Source: Lachnospiraceae bacterium (GTDB taxonomy: Bacteria; Bacillota; Clostridia; Lachnospirales; Lachnospiraceae). Taken from it: a DNA stretch of 64,000 bases. Below, in pieces: positions 18,912 to 27,374 of the stretch. The position numbers and the translations under genes are program-made. The stretch is from contig JAFRSD010000023.1 in assembly GCA_017427775.1 (NCBI GenBank), positions 1 through 64,000 of the forward strand, in the 5' to 3' direction. The stretch's first letter is position 1, and each line of letters opens with the position of its first letter. The notes below the pieces were generated by a model. That model ran no database searches. It saw only the letters and a list, made by a program, of their open reading frames with translations, and had not been told where the DNA came from.

Positions 18912-19877
18912 TCAAACCTCCGTCCTTACAATGCCGTCATGTCCTACCGTGCGGCGCTCTCCGAGAAGCGAAAGAATCTCTTCGTCGCTGACGTTTCTTC
19001 CGGACGGGTGTGCGTGACGGTACATTGCAAGCTGTAAGTCTTCATCAGACAATCGTTTTGCCGAAACACCTGCGGAGTTAAGTCTTGCACGAAGGTTATG
19101 AATGGCAATCTCAAGTTCATGTTTTGCGTTGTCCGCACGAACCTCAAAGGGCTCATTCATTTCGTCCGCCGGAACATCATAACTGACAAAGTACGCATAA
19201 TCCTGGAACTGTTCCTCCTGTCCCTCCGTAAAGCCGTTCAGGTAAGCAATCATAGATTTCATGTGCCGCTCCTGCTTTTCAAGGCTTTCGATCGCGGACA
19301 GAAACTGCGCGCGCCTCTGTTCAATCTCCTCCTGACGCTGCATGGCCTCCGCCATAGGCATTTCCGTAATGCTTACATCAAAAGCATCCAGTCTCGCCTT
19401 CGTATCCGTAAACTCCTTGTGGATTCTCTCAAGCGCCTGCTCATGCTTCGTGATTTGTTTGCTGATATCAAAGCTGTGATACGAAGAATAAAGGCTGACC
19501 GGCATGGCAATGCTCTTAATCAAAGTCCGATACTGCCCGATGCAGTTCATCTGAACAGACTCGTCGGATGAAAAATAATCAAACCCGTAACACCGAACCC
19601 CTGCCGTAAACCGCAGACCGTTATTCTGTACAATCATACCGGAGAAAAAACCATCAACCGGAAGCAGCTGCGTCGCCGGATAAGCCACGGCGGCGCCTTT
19701 CTTTCCTCCCGCATTCCCTTTAGTGGGTTTCTTATCTTTTTTGTTCTTACGAAGAAATAAGACCAAGAAAATCAGCGAGCCGATAAACAGACCGGCAACC
19801 AACACTACCAAAACAAGGTCTGAAGCCTTATCAATCGAATTCGCCGATGTCAAAAACGAAACGATATTCTTTATCAT
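18912..19877 (-). CDS. Membrane-anchored protein resembling the VirB4 N-terminal domain
   Basis: 321 residues. One N-terminal membrane segment (LVLVVLVAGLFIGSLIFLVLFL), a basic linker, then LRFTAGVRCYGFDYFSSDE and a region like the N-terminal part of VirB4 (query of membrane or partner contacts). Then a Glu/Gln-rich coiled coil. It ends 2 bp before the VirB4 start. I infer that it works with VirB4 as a split N-terminal partner. Assignment by resemblance only. Confidence 0.6.
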   Translation of the reverse strand: MIKNIVSFLTSANSIDKASDLVLVVLVAGLFIGSLIFLVLFLRKNKKDKKPTKGNAGGKKGAAVAYPATQLLPVDGFFSGMIVQNNGLRFTAGVRCYGFDYFSSDESVQMNCIGQYRTLIKSIAMPVSLYSSYHSFDISKQITKHEQALERIHKEFTDTKARLDAFDVSITEMPMAEAMQRQEEIEQRRAQFLSAIESLEKQERHMKSMIAYLNGFTEGQEEQFQDYAYFVSYDVPADEMNEPFEVRADNAKHELEIAIHNLRARLNSAGVSAKRLSDEDLQLAMYRHAHPSGRNVSDEEILSLLGERRTVGHDGIVRTEV

Positions 19878-19899
19878 ATATTTGCAACCTCACATTATA

Positions 19900-20283
19900 T
19901 TAAGTAAGGATCGGAACATCATCCTCTTCTTCCTGCACCTTCTCAACTTCCGGCTCTTCGTCGTCATCATTATAAATGGGAATATAGACGCCTCGCTTCC
20001 CATGATGGAGGAACCATCGCCAGATCTTCTGCGAAAGCAGAAGCCGGCCTCCATGAAGGGTGTTCGTACCCGGGAGGCGTACTGTGAACAACAGAAATCC
20101 GGCAAGGGCGAACAGGACAAGTGCGCCCCAACCGACCAAATCAAGCCCGAAAGCAGAAAAAAGAACCTTAAAAATGAATCCAACGGAAGCAAACGAAAGC
20201 GTTGCAATCAAGGATTGCGTAGAAAAAATCTTAAACCAGGTTTCTTTGCTTTCGCGAAGCTCCTCGGGAATTTCAAAAGTCAT
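19900..20283 (-). CDS. PrgI-family T4SS membrane protein (VirB3-like)
   Basis: The ATG at 20283 (MTFEIPEEL) follows GAAAGGAAGAG. 127 residues with two adjacent membrane segments (SLIATLSFASVGFIFKVLF, GALVLFALAGFLLFTV) and an acidic tail. Short two-pass proteins starting with IPEEL and located next to VirB4 are the PrgI family of Gram-positive conjugation systems, in the place of VirB3. Confidence 0.8.
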   Translation of the reverse strand: MTFEIPEELRESKETWFKIFSTQSLIATLSFASVGFIFKVLFSAFGLDLVGWGALVLFALAGFLLFTVRLPGTNTLHGGRLLLSQKIWRWFLHHGKRGVYIPIYNDDDEEPEVEKVQEEEDDVPILT

Positions 20284-20296
20284 AATCTCTTCCTTT

Positions 20297-21667
20297 CTAT
20301 ATTCCAAACAAGACTGTCACCAACATTGAGAGCACCCAAACACTTGCACCAATGATTACAATCAGACCAAGCCACCCCTGCAGCTCCATCTTCAATCGCA
20401 TAAGCATAAAACCGCTTGCATCAATCAAAACCACACGGAATATTGCCCACCCAAGACCGAAGATACTCGCCGTAATCGCCAATCTTCGAAGCAATTTAAA
20501 TACCGACGAAAGCTTTTCCGCATCTTTTGAAGAGGGGTTCACCTGAAATAGGCTTACATCCTGCATGATGGCCATCGGATCGTCATTGCTGATATCCAAC
20601 CCGGAGTCAACATATCTCGATGCTTCCATTAAACTAACCTCTCTATCCTTGGAGCCGAGGTTTTTAAGCATTAGGCTTCCTCCACCATTTCCGCCGACCG
20701 CATATCCGCAAAGGGTCGCTGTAACTTTCCCTTCCCTTTCAACATCCGAGAATGTCCGCACGATACTTTCATCACGAAATAATGACTGTCCGTATGATCT
20801 TCCGGCGCTGTCCGTGTACGAGACTCTCACATCAATGACAACCTGATACTTCGCTCCTGCCTCAAGGTCATAAAAAAGAACGGAATTGTTTGCCGGCTTT
20901 GCTGCCGTATCAGTTCTAATATCATCCGTATAGAAATAGTAGTCGCCGCCGGGGCCAAGACCGTTCAACGGGTCTTCATAAAGTCCGGCAGTTTTATAAA
21001 AACGACTCGTCATCGTTTTTGATTTAAAGTCCTCCGTCATGGCATTCGTATGCTGTTGGTTGGATGCAATAAGTAACGTCGTTTTACACACATCCTTAAA
21101 TGCATTTGAACCGGCGGGAGCCTTTTTTAAAGTAATGTAGGCTTTGATTTCACCATTTTTTACATCAGCATAAAAATTATAACTGTCGGACCCATAGCGA
21201 AAGGATTGCGCCAATGCAAGCCAATAGTTCATGCTCATGGAATCGCTGGCATTCCACCCGCTTGCCCCTAAATATGGCCTCGATGCATTTAATCCATTTT
21301 TTTTAGGCAGATTTGTAAGCTGCGCCTCCGGCAAGACCGTGATAAAGATGGCCGGATGACAGCTCCACAGACCGGAATACAACGGATAGTTCATTCCGGC
21401 ACCTACGGTAATCCCGTGCGACCAGAAGAAGCCCTTCCGATGCGTCACCGTTCCGGTGCCAACGCTTTCCTCACTGCCGTAAACAGCCCGAAGAAGTCCC
21501 CACGTGGAAGACACCTCCTCTACGCCAGCATAACCCTTAAAGTCTTTGTCGCTCGACGGAAATTCAACATACTCGTCCTCTCCGGCAAAAGCAAGCCCAG
21601 TAAAACAGGGAAGCAAAAAAATCACAAGGAAGAGCAACACAAAAACACGAGCAAATTTCTTTCTCAT
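20297..21667 (-). CDS. Exported protein with two C-terminal membrane segments, T4SS locus
   Basis: The ATG at 21667 overlaps the previous stop as ATGA. About 456 residues: signal peptide (VFVLLFLVIFLLPCFTGLAFAGE), an extracellular middle of about 380 residues, and two hydrophobic segments at the end (ITASIFGLGWAIFRVVLI, LIVIIGASVWVLSMLVTVLFGI). Not recognised. Between PrgI and a small membrane protein, so probably part of the outer section of the channel. Confidence 0.65.
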   Translation of the reverse strand: MRKKFARVFVLLFLVIFLLPCFTGLAFAGEDEYVEFPSSDKDFKGYAGVEEVSSTWGLLRAVYGSEESVGTGTVTHRKGFFWSHGITVGAGMNYPLYSGLWSCHPAIFITVLPEAQLTNLPKKNGLNASRPYLGASGWNASDSMSMNYWLALAQSFRYGSDSYNFYADVKNGEIKAYITLKKAPAGSNAFKDVCKTTLLIASNQQHTNAMTEDFKSKTMTSRFYKTAGLYEDPLNGLGPGGDYYFYTDDIRTDTAAKPANNSVLFYDLEAGAKYQVVIDVRVSYTDSAGRSYGQSLFRDESIVRTFSDVEREGKVTATLCGYAVGGNGGGSLMLKNLGSKDREVSLMEASRYVDSGLDISNDDPMAIMQDVSLFQVNPSSKDAEKLSSVFKLLRRLAITASIFGLGWAIFRVVLIDASGFMLMRLKMELQGWLGLIVIIGASVWVLSMLVTVLFGI

Positions 21668-22002
21668 AACAGCGCCCCCCCTAAGCCCAAGAAAATGGAA
21701 ACGATCTTCCTCACCAGCAAAAAGGTAATCAGGCACATGGCCCAGATAAAAAGAAATCTCTTAAAATCTGCTTTTGCAGCAGGATCCCCGGCATTCATAA
21801 TTGCCCGAATGCACCGGACAATAAAGATGATCACAAACCCGAGAATCACTCCCACGGTGAACAAGCGGTATAGTCCAGCAACTATACCGCCTCTGAAAAG
21901 CCTGTTCCACAAACTGTCACCTGTATCATTACTTGCTTTTTCAAGCCAATCATAAGGACGGCCTGCGGGAGTCGGGGCGCTGTTTAACCATGGTATTTTC
22001 AT
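21664..22002 (-). CDS. Small two-pass membrane protein
   Basis: 112 residues, membrane segments at about 45-65 (LFTVGVILGFVIIFIVRCI) and 85-110 (FLFIWAMCLITFLLVRKI). ATGA overlap with the next gene. The SD AGGAGG lies in front of the start. Context suggests a T4SS component; no specific family recognised. Confidence 0.65.
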   Translation of the reverse strand: MKIPWLNSAPTPAGRPYDWLEKASNDTGDSLWNRLFRGGIVAGLYRLFTVGVILGFVIIFIVRCIRAIMNAGDPAAKADFKRFLFIWAMCLITFLLVRKIVSIFLGLGGALL

Positions 22003-22025
22003 AACAGCCTCCTCTCAACTCCGGA

Positions 22026-22436
22026 TTATTGCATGTTCTGCGCAATTCCGATCAACCAGTTTACAAGGAATACGGCACAGTTACCTAAGACAAGTGCGAC
22101 GACAAGGATTATCAAACCGTTCTTCATCTTCTGACGGTTCGTAGGATCTCCGAGTCCGAACGCAAGAGAAATCGCAAGAACGATGATGGCAATAACGCCG
22201 ACCGTGTCAAGCACAATCAAAAGAAACTTTACGACGGATCTACCGACTTTCTTCACGGTATTGGTCTGCGCGTCCAAAAGACCGGAATCATCCTTTTCGT
22301 TCAGGTAGTCGACATTGGTGGTCGAATTGCCTTTGTTGCTGTCATCCGCTGCGCTTGCCACGCAGACACTGCCAAAGAGCACGATGCTGATAATTGCAAG
22401 CAGAAGCGCCGTGCGGGTTACAAGAGACTTTTTCAT
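22026..22436 (-). CDS. VirB2/TrbC-like pilin candidate
   Basis: The ATG at 22436 (MKKSLVTRT) follows AAAGGAGG. About 136 residues: signal peptide ending VASAA, a short polar part, then two membrane segments (FLLIVLDTVGVIAIIVLAISLAF and IILVVALVLGNCAVFLVNWL). Small size, signal and two C-terminal membrane helices fit VirB2/TrbC pilins. First gene of the T4SS operon, under a near-perfect promoter. Confidence 0.65.
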   Translation of the reverse strand: MKKSLVTRTALLLAIISIVLFGSVCVASAADDSNKGNSTTNVDYLNEKDDSGLLDAQTNTVKKVGRSVVKFLLIVLDTVGVIAIIVLAISLAFGLGDPTNRQKMKNGLIILVVALVLGNCAVFLVNWLIGIAQNMQ

Positions 22437-22497
22437 AATGTTTTCCTCCTTTAGGAAATAGGTTAATAATATGCCGAGCGCGCCCGCGCTCAATTTG

Positions 22498-22526
22498 ATT
22501 TTACGACACAACAGACAGTGTGTCAA
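22498..22526 (-). promoter_or_regulatory. Promoter TTGACA-17-TAAAAT of the T4SS operon
   Basis: The -35 is at 22526-22521 and the -10 at 22503-22498. The transcript would begin with the hairpin GAGCGCG/CGCGCTC near 22470-22492, then the pilin gene SD. Confidence 0.7.
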
Positions 22527-22555
22527 GGTGTGTCCGTGACTTAATGGTCACATCG

Positions 22556-22581
22556 CAGTACATATCCTAAGATATGTACTG
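22556..22581. promoter_or_regulatory. 26-bp palindrome upstream of the T4SS promoter
   Basis: Arms CAGTACATATC and GATATGTACTG flank a 4-base centre, with a smaller GTGAC/GTCAC repeat nearby at 22535-22551. Lies 30 bp upstream of the -35 box and just after the clamp gene stop. Likely a regulator site; no T run, so not a terminator. Confidence 0.5.
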
Positions 22582-22601
22582 AGTCTGGCCACTAAAGGTC
22601 A

Positions 22602-24536
22602 TCATTTGCCCGTCCGAACAGGAAGCTGGAGGATAACCTGGCTTCCGTCCTTATTGGTCAAGTAAAAAGCGTCCTTCTCGCCGTTAAAGGAAACGAAAAG
22701 GTTTTCGTCCGGCGCAAACGCACTCACGTTACGAAGCGTAAGCTTCGCTGCGACGGCAATCGTAAGTGCCGGGCCGGTGGTCTTTCCGTAGGTGCCGATC
22801 AAAACGTCGCTCTCCCCGAGCTTCGCCTTGACGCTCGGTCCGTCAATCGTAAGAATCACCGGCTTCTTCTCATTGGCAGGGTCTCCGCCAGCCAACAGAA
22901 GTCCGAATCTCTGCTTGATCTCCTCACCGCGAAGAACGACACGCGTCTTGCCTTCCGACTTCAGCATGGTCTCAAGAGGCGGGAACTTATCCGCCTTGTA
23001 GCGGATGATGTACTGCCGTCCGTCGGCCTTGCAGGTAATGGCAAGGAGCTTCTCACCGAAGTTGAAGAATACCGGTACCTTGTTGTCTTCCGGCCACTTG
23101 ATGTTACGGATGACAATCGGTACCGTGAAACGCTGGTCCTCGGGAGTACCGTTTGCGCGTCCCTTAATCTGTGCCGCGGAAATCGAATAGCTGTCAGAAG
23201 AATACACCGTAATCTTCTCGCCTCCGTCCGTGATCGTAAACAGAAGATCGGTAAGCGCCGCTGCCTTACTCTTATCCTTTGCGGCGCAAACGCTTGCACG
23301 GAGTGCAGTCGTAAGCGATGCGGGATACAGAGCGACCGCAACACCGTCACCGTCCACCTTATCGGGAAGCATCGCGTCGGGCTCGACCAAAGGAACAAAG
23401 AAGTTGGTTTCGGATCCCGTCAGGCACAGCCTGGTGTCCTTGACACCGAATCGCACCTCGTCCTCGATTCCGACAAGGCTCTTAACGAGAATCGTCAAAC
23501 GGTCAAGGTCAACGGCAACCGCAACCACCGCACCGGACACCTTCGTAACAGGCGCAACAAACTTTGCCTGTACCGGCTCCTTGTACGCCTGCAGTCCGAC
23601 AAAGTCCTTACCTTCACCGCCAAGCGCTATCAGAACCTTTGCGCCGGATGCAACGGCCTGCATGTTCTCAAGCGCCGCACTCAAAGACTTCGGAGACGCA
23701 AGAAACGCCGCACGCTCGCCTTCTTCCAGTTTCAGAACCTTTGTTGTCGGAACCGCATCCACCTTCGCTTCCTCCTTCTTGGTCTTGGTCTTCGCACTCT
23801 TCTCCTCCGCAGGCTTTTCCGTCTCGGCTTCCGGAGTTACCACCGTGCCGCCTTCGAACGGGACTTCCGAATCGGCCTCGGTTTCCTTCGGAGCTTCCGC
23901 AACCTCTTCCGGTTCTGTCTCTTCTTCCGCAGGCTTCGGGAAGGTTTCGGCTCCAGACAAGATGGCGCGGTCAATCTCCAACATGGCTTCCTCGTCCAAT
24001 TCCACCGCAGGCTCCGGCATATTGACGCGTTCCTTGATTACCATCAGACCGTTGGTACCAATGATAATGGTTCCCTCGGTAGCCGTCATGACACGCACGT
24101 TTGCATCAAACAGCTCGCACACATCCTTGCCTACCAGACCGGCAGCTTCCTCGGTGATGCCTCTCGCTTCGCCTTCGTAGATAACCTTGGCTCCCGTGCG
24201 GACCGCTTCATGCCCGTAAAACATGGCAGGCGCTTCCACTTCGGAAAGAGCAAGGTCCCCAAAGGTAACGGTATCGCCGTCAAGCGAAATCTTCACATCA
24301 AGGCCCGCTTCGGCAATCGCTGCCTTAACCTCGCTAGCTGCGAAGTTGGCGGTCATTGCCTGGCATCCGTCTGCAGGACACTTGTGGTTGAACTCAACCA
24401 TCTCGTGTTCGGAAGATGCTCCAACAGTAACAATCGCCATCTGACCGCGGATAGAAGTCCGTACATAGCAGTAATCGGACTTAACACTTGTGATCGTTTC
24501 GATCACTTTCTTTGAAATACTGTAACTCGTTGCCAT
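22602..24536 (-). CDS. dnaN: Divergent DnaN-like sliding clamp (DNA polymerase III beta-like)
   Basis: The ATG at 24536 (MATSYSISKK) follows AGGAGG-like GGAGGAACG. 644 residues, much longer than the usual 370. The C-terminal half has clamp features: ITVYSSDSYSISAAQIKG, an internal FNFGEKLLAITCKADGRQY strand, and the end VSFNGEKDAFYL...VILQLPVR that matches the beta-clamp C-terminus. The N-terminal 220 residues look like a further clamp-like domain, and an acidic Glu/Pro/Ala linker (about 225-300) joins them. The plasmid also has clamp loader genes and SSB, which supports a replication role. Confidence 0.7.
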   Translation of the reverse strand: MATSYSISKKVIETITSVKSDYCYVRTSIRGQMAIVTVGASSEHEMVEFNHKCPADGCQAMTANFAASEVKAAIAEAGLDVKISLDGDTVTFGDLALSEVEAPAMFYGHEAVRTGAKVIYEGEARGITEEAAGLVGKDVCELFDANVRVMTATEGTIIIGTNGLMVIKERVNMPEPAVELDEEAMLEIDRAILSGAETFPKPAEEETEPEEVAEAPKETEADSEVPFEGGTVVTPEAETEKPAEEKSAKTKTKKEEAKVDAVPTTKVLKLEEGERAAFLASPKSLSAALENMQAVASGAKVLIALGGEGKDFVGLQAYKEPVQAKFVAPVTKVSGAVVAVAVDLDRLTILVKSLVGIEDEVRFGVKDTRLCLTGSETNFFVPLVEPDAMLPDKVDGDGVAVALYPASLTTALRASVCAAKDKSKAAALTDLLFTITDGGEKITVYSSDSYSISAAQIKGRANGTPEDQRFTVPIVIRNIKWPEDNKVPVFFNFGEKLLAITCKADGRQYIIRYKADKFPPLETMLKSEGKTRVVLRGEEIKQRFGLLLAGGDPANEKKPVILTIDGPSVKAKLGESDVLIGTYGKTTGPALTIAVAAKLTLRNVSAFAPDENLFVSFNGEKDAFYLTNKDGSQVILQLPVRTGK

Positions 24537-24580
24537 TTTTCGTTCCTCCTTTGTATTAGTGTTTTTAGGTTTTTGGGCAA

Positions 24581-24673
24581 CAAAAAAACACCGATACCGC
24601 ATGGACGAACGTGGCAACTAAATCTGTCTCAGACAGACTATTGCGCGACTCCGTCGCATGCATCGATGTTTAT
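24581..24673 (-). ncRNA. Structured leader RNA of the clamp gene (leader family member)
   Basis: Starts just after the promoter. Closing stem AACATCGAT (24670-24662) with ATCGGTGTT (24595-24587), followed by TTTTTT. Inside are GCGAC-GGA-GTCGC and a TCTGT/ACAGA hairpin. The TGCATGCG..GGA..CGC helix also occurs near 62.9 kb with compensatory changes. The closing stem plus U run could act as an attenuator. Confidence 0.5.
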
Positions 24674-24679
24674 GGCAAT

Positions 24680-24708
24680 ATCATAGCACTTCTATTATAG
24701 AAAAGCAA
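24680..24708 (-). promoter_or_regulatory. Promoter TTGCTT-17-TATGAT (extended -10) of the clamp gene
   Basis: The -35 is at 24708-24703 and the -10 at 24685-24680 with TGC in front. The spacer has the palindrome TTCTAT-A-ATAGAA. Confidence 0.6.
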
Positions 24709-24720
24709 GCAAAATCTGTA

Positions 24721-24861
24721 TTCCACCGCCGCTTGCGGCGGCACTTTTCGGAATCATGCCTTTTCTTCTCAAAACCTCGAATCGAGGGACGCGGTCGAAT
24801 CGTCTCGATTTCGACTAAAAGGACAAAAAAAATACCGCCACCCCGAAGGGCGGCGGTGGAA
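24721..24861. repeat. TTCCACCGCCGC inverted-repeat-bounded element, copy A
   Basis: 12-bp perfect terminal inverted repeats (24721-24732 and 24850-24861). Each end also forms its own hairpin; the right one (minus strand CCGCCGCCC..GGGTGGCGG then T8) is the terminator of the toxin-antitoxin unit. The centre has a TCGAATCGA-type inverted repeat. Copies B and C are at 34150 and 50365. Confidence 0.6.
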
Positions 24862-24872
24862 AAAACTAAAAA

Positions 24873-25172
24873 CTAAACATATGTGACCTGGTCTTCCGGA
24901 ACAAATTCGATTCGAAGAACCTTACCCATTCCTTTAGCCAGCTTCTGAAGGGTACGAACAGAAGGGTTCGATTTTCCCTTTTCAAGTTTGCTGATGTCAC
25001 CCTGCGCAATCCCGGAAAGCTCAGAAAGCTGTTTCTGGGTAAGTCCGGACTCGCATCTTGCGTCAATAAACGCCTGAATCAAGGCTCGCTCCGGCTGGAG
25101 CGCTTCGTACTCTTTCCGAAACTCCGGATCCTTCAGTTGTTCTTTGAGAAAGTCATCAAAATTAGTGCTCAT
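24873..25172 (-). CDS. higA: XRE-family antitoxin (HigA-like)
   Basis: 99 residues. Helix-turn-helix at about 42-95 (TQKQLSELSGIAQGDISKLEKG). ATGA overlap with the toxin gene upstream. As in HigBA units the toxin gene comes first. The antitoxin usually binds the toxin and represses its own promoter. Confidence 0.85.
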   Translation of the reverse strand: MSTNFDDFLKEQLKDPEFRKEYEALQPERALIQAFIDARCESGLTQKQLSELSGIAQGDISKLEKGKSNPSVRTLQKLAKGMGKVLRIEFVPEDQVTYV

Positions 25173-25528
25173 ATCGAACGCTCCTTTCGTTCTAAAAATT
25201 CTTTCCGATATTTTTTCGCAAGTTCAATCTCCCCCGGAGGGGTTTTCTGCGTCTTCTTCACAAACCCGTTCGTAAGAACAGCCTGCCTTCCGACAAAGAA
25301 GAAGTATAGAATGCGTGAAATATCGGAACCGGCCTGCGCACGAAGTTCAAAGATCCCGTCGCCTAGATGTTCGGAATAAGGAAGCCGAAGCCGGTTTCCG
25401 TTTTTCTTCAGCAAAGCAACCATCATAGACATCTTTGCCCTCATCTTGGTATCGAGCCCGTCCAGAAACTCCTTTGCAGGTTTACGCCCGTCCGGGCAGT
25501 CATAAAACAAAACCTCAAAATCGTCCAT
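25169..25528 (-). CDS. higB: RelE/HigB-type toxin (Gp49-like)
   Basis: 119 residues, with PYSEHLGDGIFELRAQAG, ILYFFFVGRQAVLTNGF and KKTQKTPPGEIELAKKY, the signature order of the phage Gp49-like/HigB family. Members are ribosome-dependent mRNases. Followed by the XRE antitoxin gene in coupled order; plasmid stabilisation is the likely role. Confidence 0.85.
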   Translation of the reverse strand: MDDFEVLFYDCPDGRKPAKEFLDGLDTKMRAKMSMMVALLKKNGNRLRLPYSEHLGDGIFELRAQAGSDISRILYFFFVGRQAVLTNGFVKKTQKTPPGEIELAKKYRKEFLERKERSI

Positions 25529-25543
25529 TCTTCCTCCAGTCTT

Positions 25544-25572
25544 AGAATATAGTATATATCCTATATTGTCAA
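25544..25572 (-). promoter_or_regulatory. Promoter/operator of the HigBA-like unit
   Basis: TTGACA at 25572-25567 and TATTCT at 25549-25544, spacer 17. The inverted repeat ATATAG...CTATAT fills the spacer, a likely binding site for the XRE antitoxin. Confidence 0.6.
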
Positions 25573-25597
25573 GGTCTTTTTTCTGTCAGAATAAAAA

Positions 25598-26170
25598 TCA
25601 CAGCTCGTCTTCATCTTCGTCATCATAGCTCTCCCAACCTTGGTCGGGATCGTACGGACTGATGCCGCATTCCTCATAGACTGCGTTAGGGTCGTGGGTA
25701 ATCTTAATCGGAAAAGGAAGTGCCGAGTTATCCTCTTCATAGCACGCAATCTCAATCCCGATTGTACGCCATTCGGGGAAATATCCGCAATTATTTTCCT
25801 TCATATACTCCACAACCTCTTCGCGCGTCTTCGTCAGGTCCGCATAAGCCGGGTACCATTTGTTTTCCGCAACAGTAAGTTCAACATGCTCCTGATACTC
25901 GGGGTGGTCTTTATGATACTGCTCAAGCCACTCTTTCCGTTTTTGAGCTGCCGGGAACACATGCTCCGGGTGCTTCGAAAGATACTCGCGGTTCCAAGCG
26001 GCTACCAGATCATAAATGTCATGGCCTCCGAAATTGCCATAGCCGTCATAGCAATGCTCCACGATATGCCCGCCACCGAATTCCTTCGGAACGAGAACAT
26101 AGACATCTCTCCAACGATTATCGACAATCTGTTTCTTTGTAATACAATCAAGCCAACTAAACTGACCCAT
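25598..26170 (-). CDS. Plasmid accessory protein of unknown function (MGQFSWLDC type)
   Basis: The ATG at 26170 starts MGQFSWLDCIT; the SD GGAAAGGAA is abutted by a hairpin. 190 residues, acidic, ending in a run of Asp/Glu. Proteins with this N-terminus are common on Firmicute plasmids and ICEs but have no assigned role that I know of. Internal VYVLVPKEFGGGHIVEHCYDG looks like a beta sheet. Soluble. Confidence 0.6.
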   Translation of the reverse strand: MGQFSWLDCITKKQIVDNRWRDVYVLVPKEFGGGHIVEHCYDGYGNFGGHDIYDLVAAWNREYLSKHPEHVFPAAQKRKEWLEQYHKDHPEYQEHVELTVAENKWYPAYADLTKTREEVVEYMKENNCGYFPEWRTIGIEIACYEEDNSALPFPIKITHDPNAVYEECGISPYDPDQGWESYDDEDEDEL

Positions 26171-26183
26171 ACTATTCCTTTCC

Positions 26184-26208
26184 GGCAAACCTCCCCGCGG
26201 AGGCTGCC
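26184..26208 (-). promoter_or_regulatory. SD-adjacent hairpin
   Basis: Minus strand GGCAGCCTCC..GGAGG..GCC stem directly abutting GGAAAGGAA of the gene starting at 26170. Confidence 0.45.
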
Positions 26209-26277
26209 ACTCATGTTTAATGTAATGACACCCTCCTTTGGGTTGGTAACCGGTCACGGGCCCGGTTTACGTCTTAA

Positions 26278-26916
26278 TCAGCAGAACGCTTCAGCATGAA
26301 TCCCGAAAAGAGATTCCGGAACGTACTTGATGATTTCGTCAAGCCATCCGCCGTCACGTCTCAAGCTGACAGCCAGCTCCGTATGAAATTTCTCATGCGG
26401 AATTCCGTCCGTCGAAAAAACTCCCGGAATCCAGTCGGACACAGGATAAGTCGTTCCCCTCGTTCTCCGGATACGAACGCGGTAAAGGCCATCGTCCCAT
26501 ACCTCGTCATAAGGATCACCGGGAACACGGTCCGCGTCTGTCAGATGAAACCTCTCAAGAAGTTCTTCGCACTTCTTGGTAAGATAGGCGTCAACCTCTC
26601 GCGCGGGGATCCGAACGGATTCCTCTTTTTTTGCAACAACGCCCCGCGTCTGCCTTCCGCCGTTTCCGGGTTCGCCGTCCCAGCCCTGTTCCTCGTTGTA
26701 GCGCGTAACAAACAAAGCCTTGCCGGATTGCGGCACGTCAGAAACCGCTCTTGCAGCGGCGCTTACATTCCCAACCAAAGTCGCGAGGGATTCCTTCGGC
26801 AAAACCGCCAGACTCTCCTTGTGTCTGCAAAGAGGTACGCACGGACAGCCGTCACAGTCGCGCCGGGAATCACAGACCTTGATTGCGTCCTGAAGGAAAT
26901 TGATCGCCCCTGTCAT
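26278..26916 (-). CDS. Hypothetical protein with Cys cluster
   Basis: 212 residues. An N-terminal CDSRRDCDGCPCVPLC cluster could hold a metal. The C-terminal half (WDDGLYRVRIRRTRGTTYPV) is beta-rich. Start overlaps the upstream stop as ATGA, with GGAGG inside the upstream gene, so it is coupled to the DpnD/PcfM-like gene. Function unknown. Confidence 0.6.
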   Translation of the reverse strand: MTGAINFLQDAIKVCDSRRDCDGCPCVPLCRHKESLAVLPKESLATLVGNVSAAARAVSDVPQSGKALFVTRYNEEQGWDGEPGNGGRQTRGVVAKKEESVRIPAREVDAYLTKKCEELLERFHLTDADRVPGDPYDEVWDDGLYRVRIRRTRGTTYPVSDWIPGVFSTDGIPHEKFHTELAVSLRRDGGWLDEIIKYVPESLFGIHAEAFC

Positions 26917-27329
26917 GAGCGCTCACCTCCTTCCGCGACCGTATGAAATTCCGTGGCGACAAGGTCGTCCGGCTTCAGCACGTAGTCGTAATTGTGCGGG
27001 TCATAATACCGCTGTTCCGCGATATACTCCGCCTCGGCAGCATTCTTCGCCAGCACCTTAAACGTCTTCTGACTCGTTTCCGTGATCTCGACCTCAAAGA
27101 TCGGCTTCTTCGGGGCAGCCGCGAACAACATGTGATACTGATCAAGGGATTTTCCTCTCACATCCCAGTTATCACTCTTGATATATGTGCACTCGTTGTA
27201 TCCCGCCCTGGAGAGTTCCTCCGTGGAGCTGTAAACCTCTTCCATCGCGATATCACAGAACCGCGGGGAATACAGATGGTCACCCTTCTCGAGGATTCCC
27301 TCGAGCTTGTCATTCAGTTTCTGAAACAT
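26913..27329 (-). CDS. DpnD/PcfM-like protein
   Basis: The ATG at 27329 (MFQKLNDKL) has GGAAGGAG in front. 138 residues. The C-terminal part (FEVEITETSQKTFKVLAKNAAEAEYIAEQRYYD) matches the pattern of the DpnD/PcfM-like C-terminal domain found on Firmicute plasmids and phages. Function of that domain is not established. Confidence 0.6.
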   Translation of the reverse strand: MFQKLNDKLEGILEKGDHLYSPRFCDIAMEEVYSSTEELSRAGYNECTYIKSDNWDVRGKSLDQYHMLFAAAPKKPIFEVEITETSQKTFKVLAKNAAEAEYIAEQRYYDPHNYDYVLKPDDLVATEFHTVAEGGERS

Positions 27330-27343
27330 AAATTCTCCTTCCT

Positions 27344-27359
27344 TCCGCACTTTCGCGGA
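27344..27359 (-). promoter_or_regulatory. SD-adjacent hairpin
   Basis: Minus strand TCCGC-GAAAGT-GCGGA stem directly before AGGAAGGAG of the DpnD/PcfM-like gene. Confidence 0.45.
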
Positions 27360-27374
27360 GTAAAAATTTAACCT

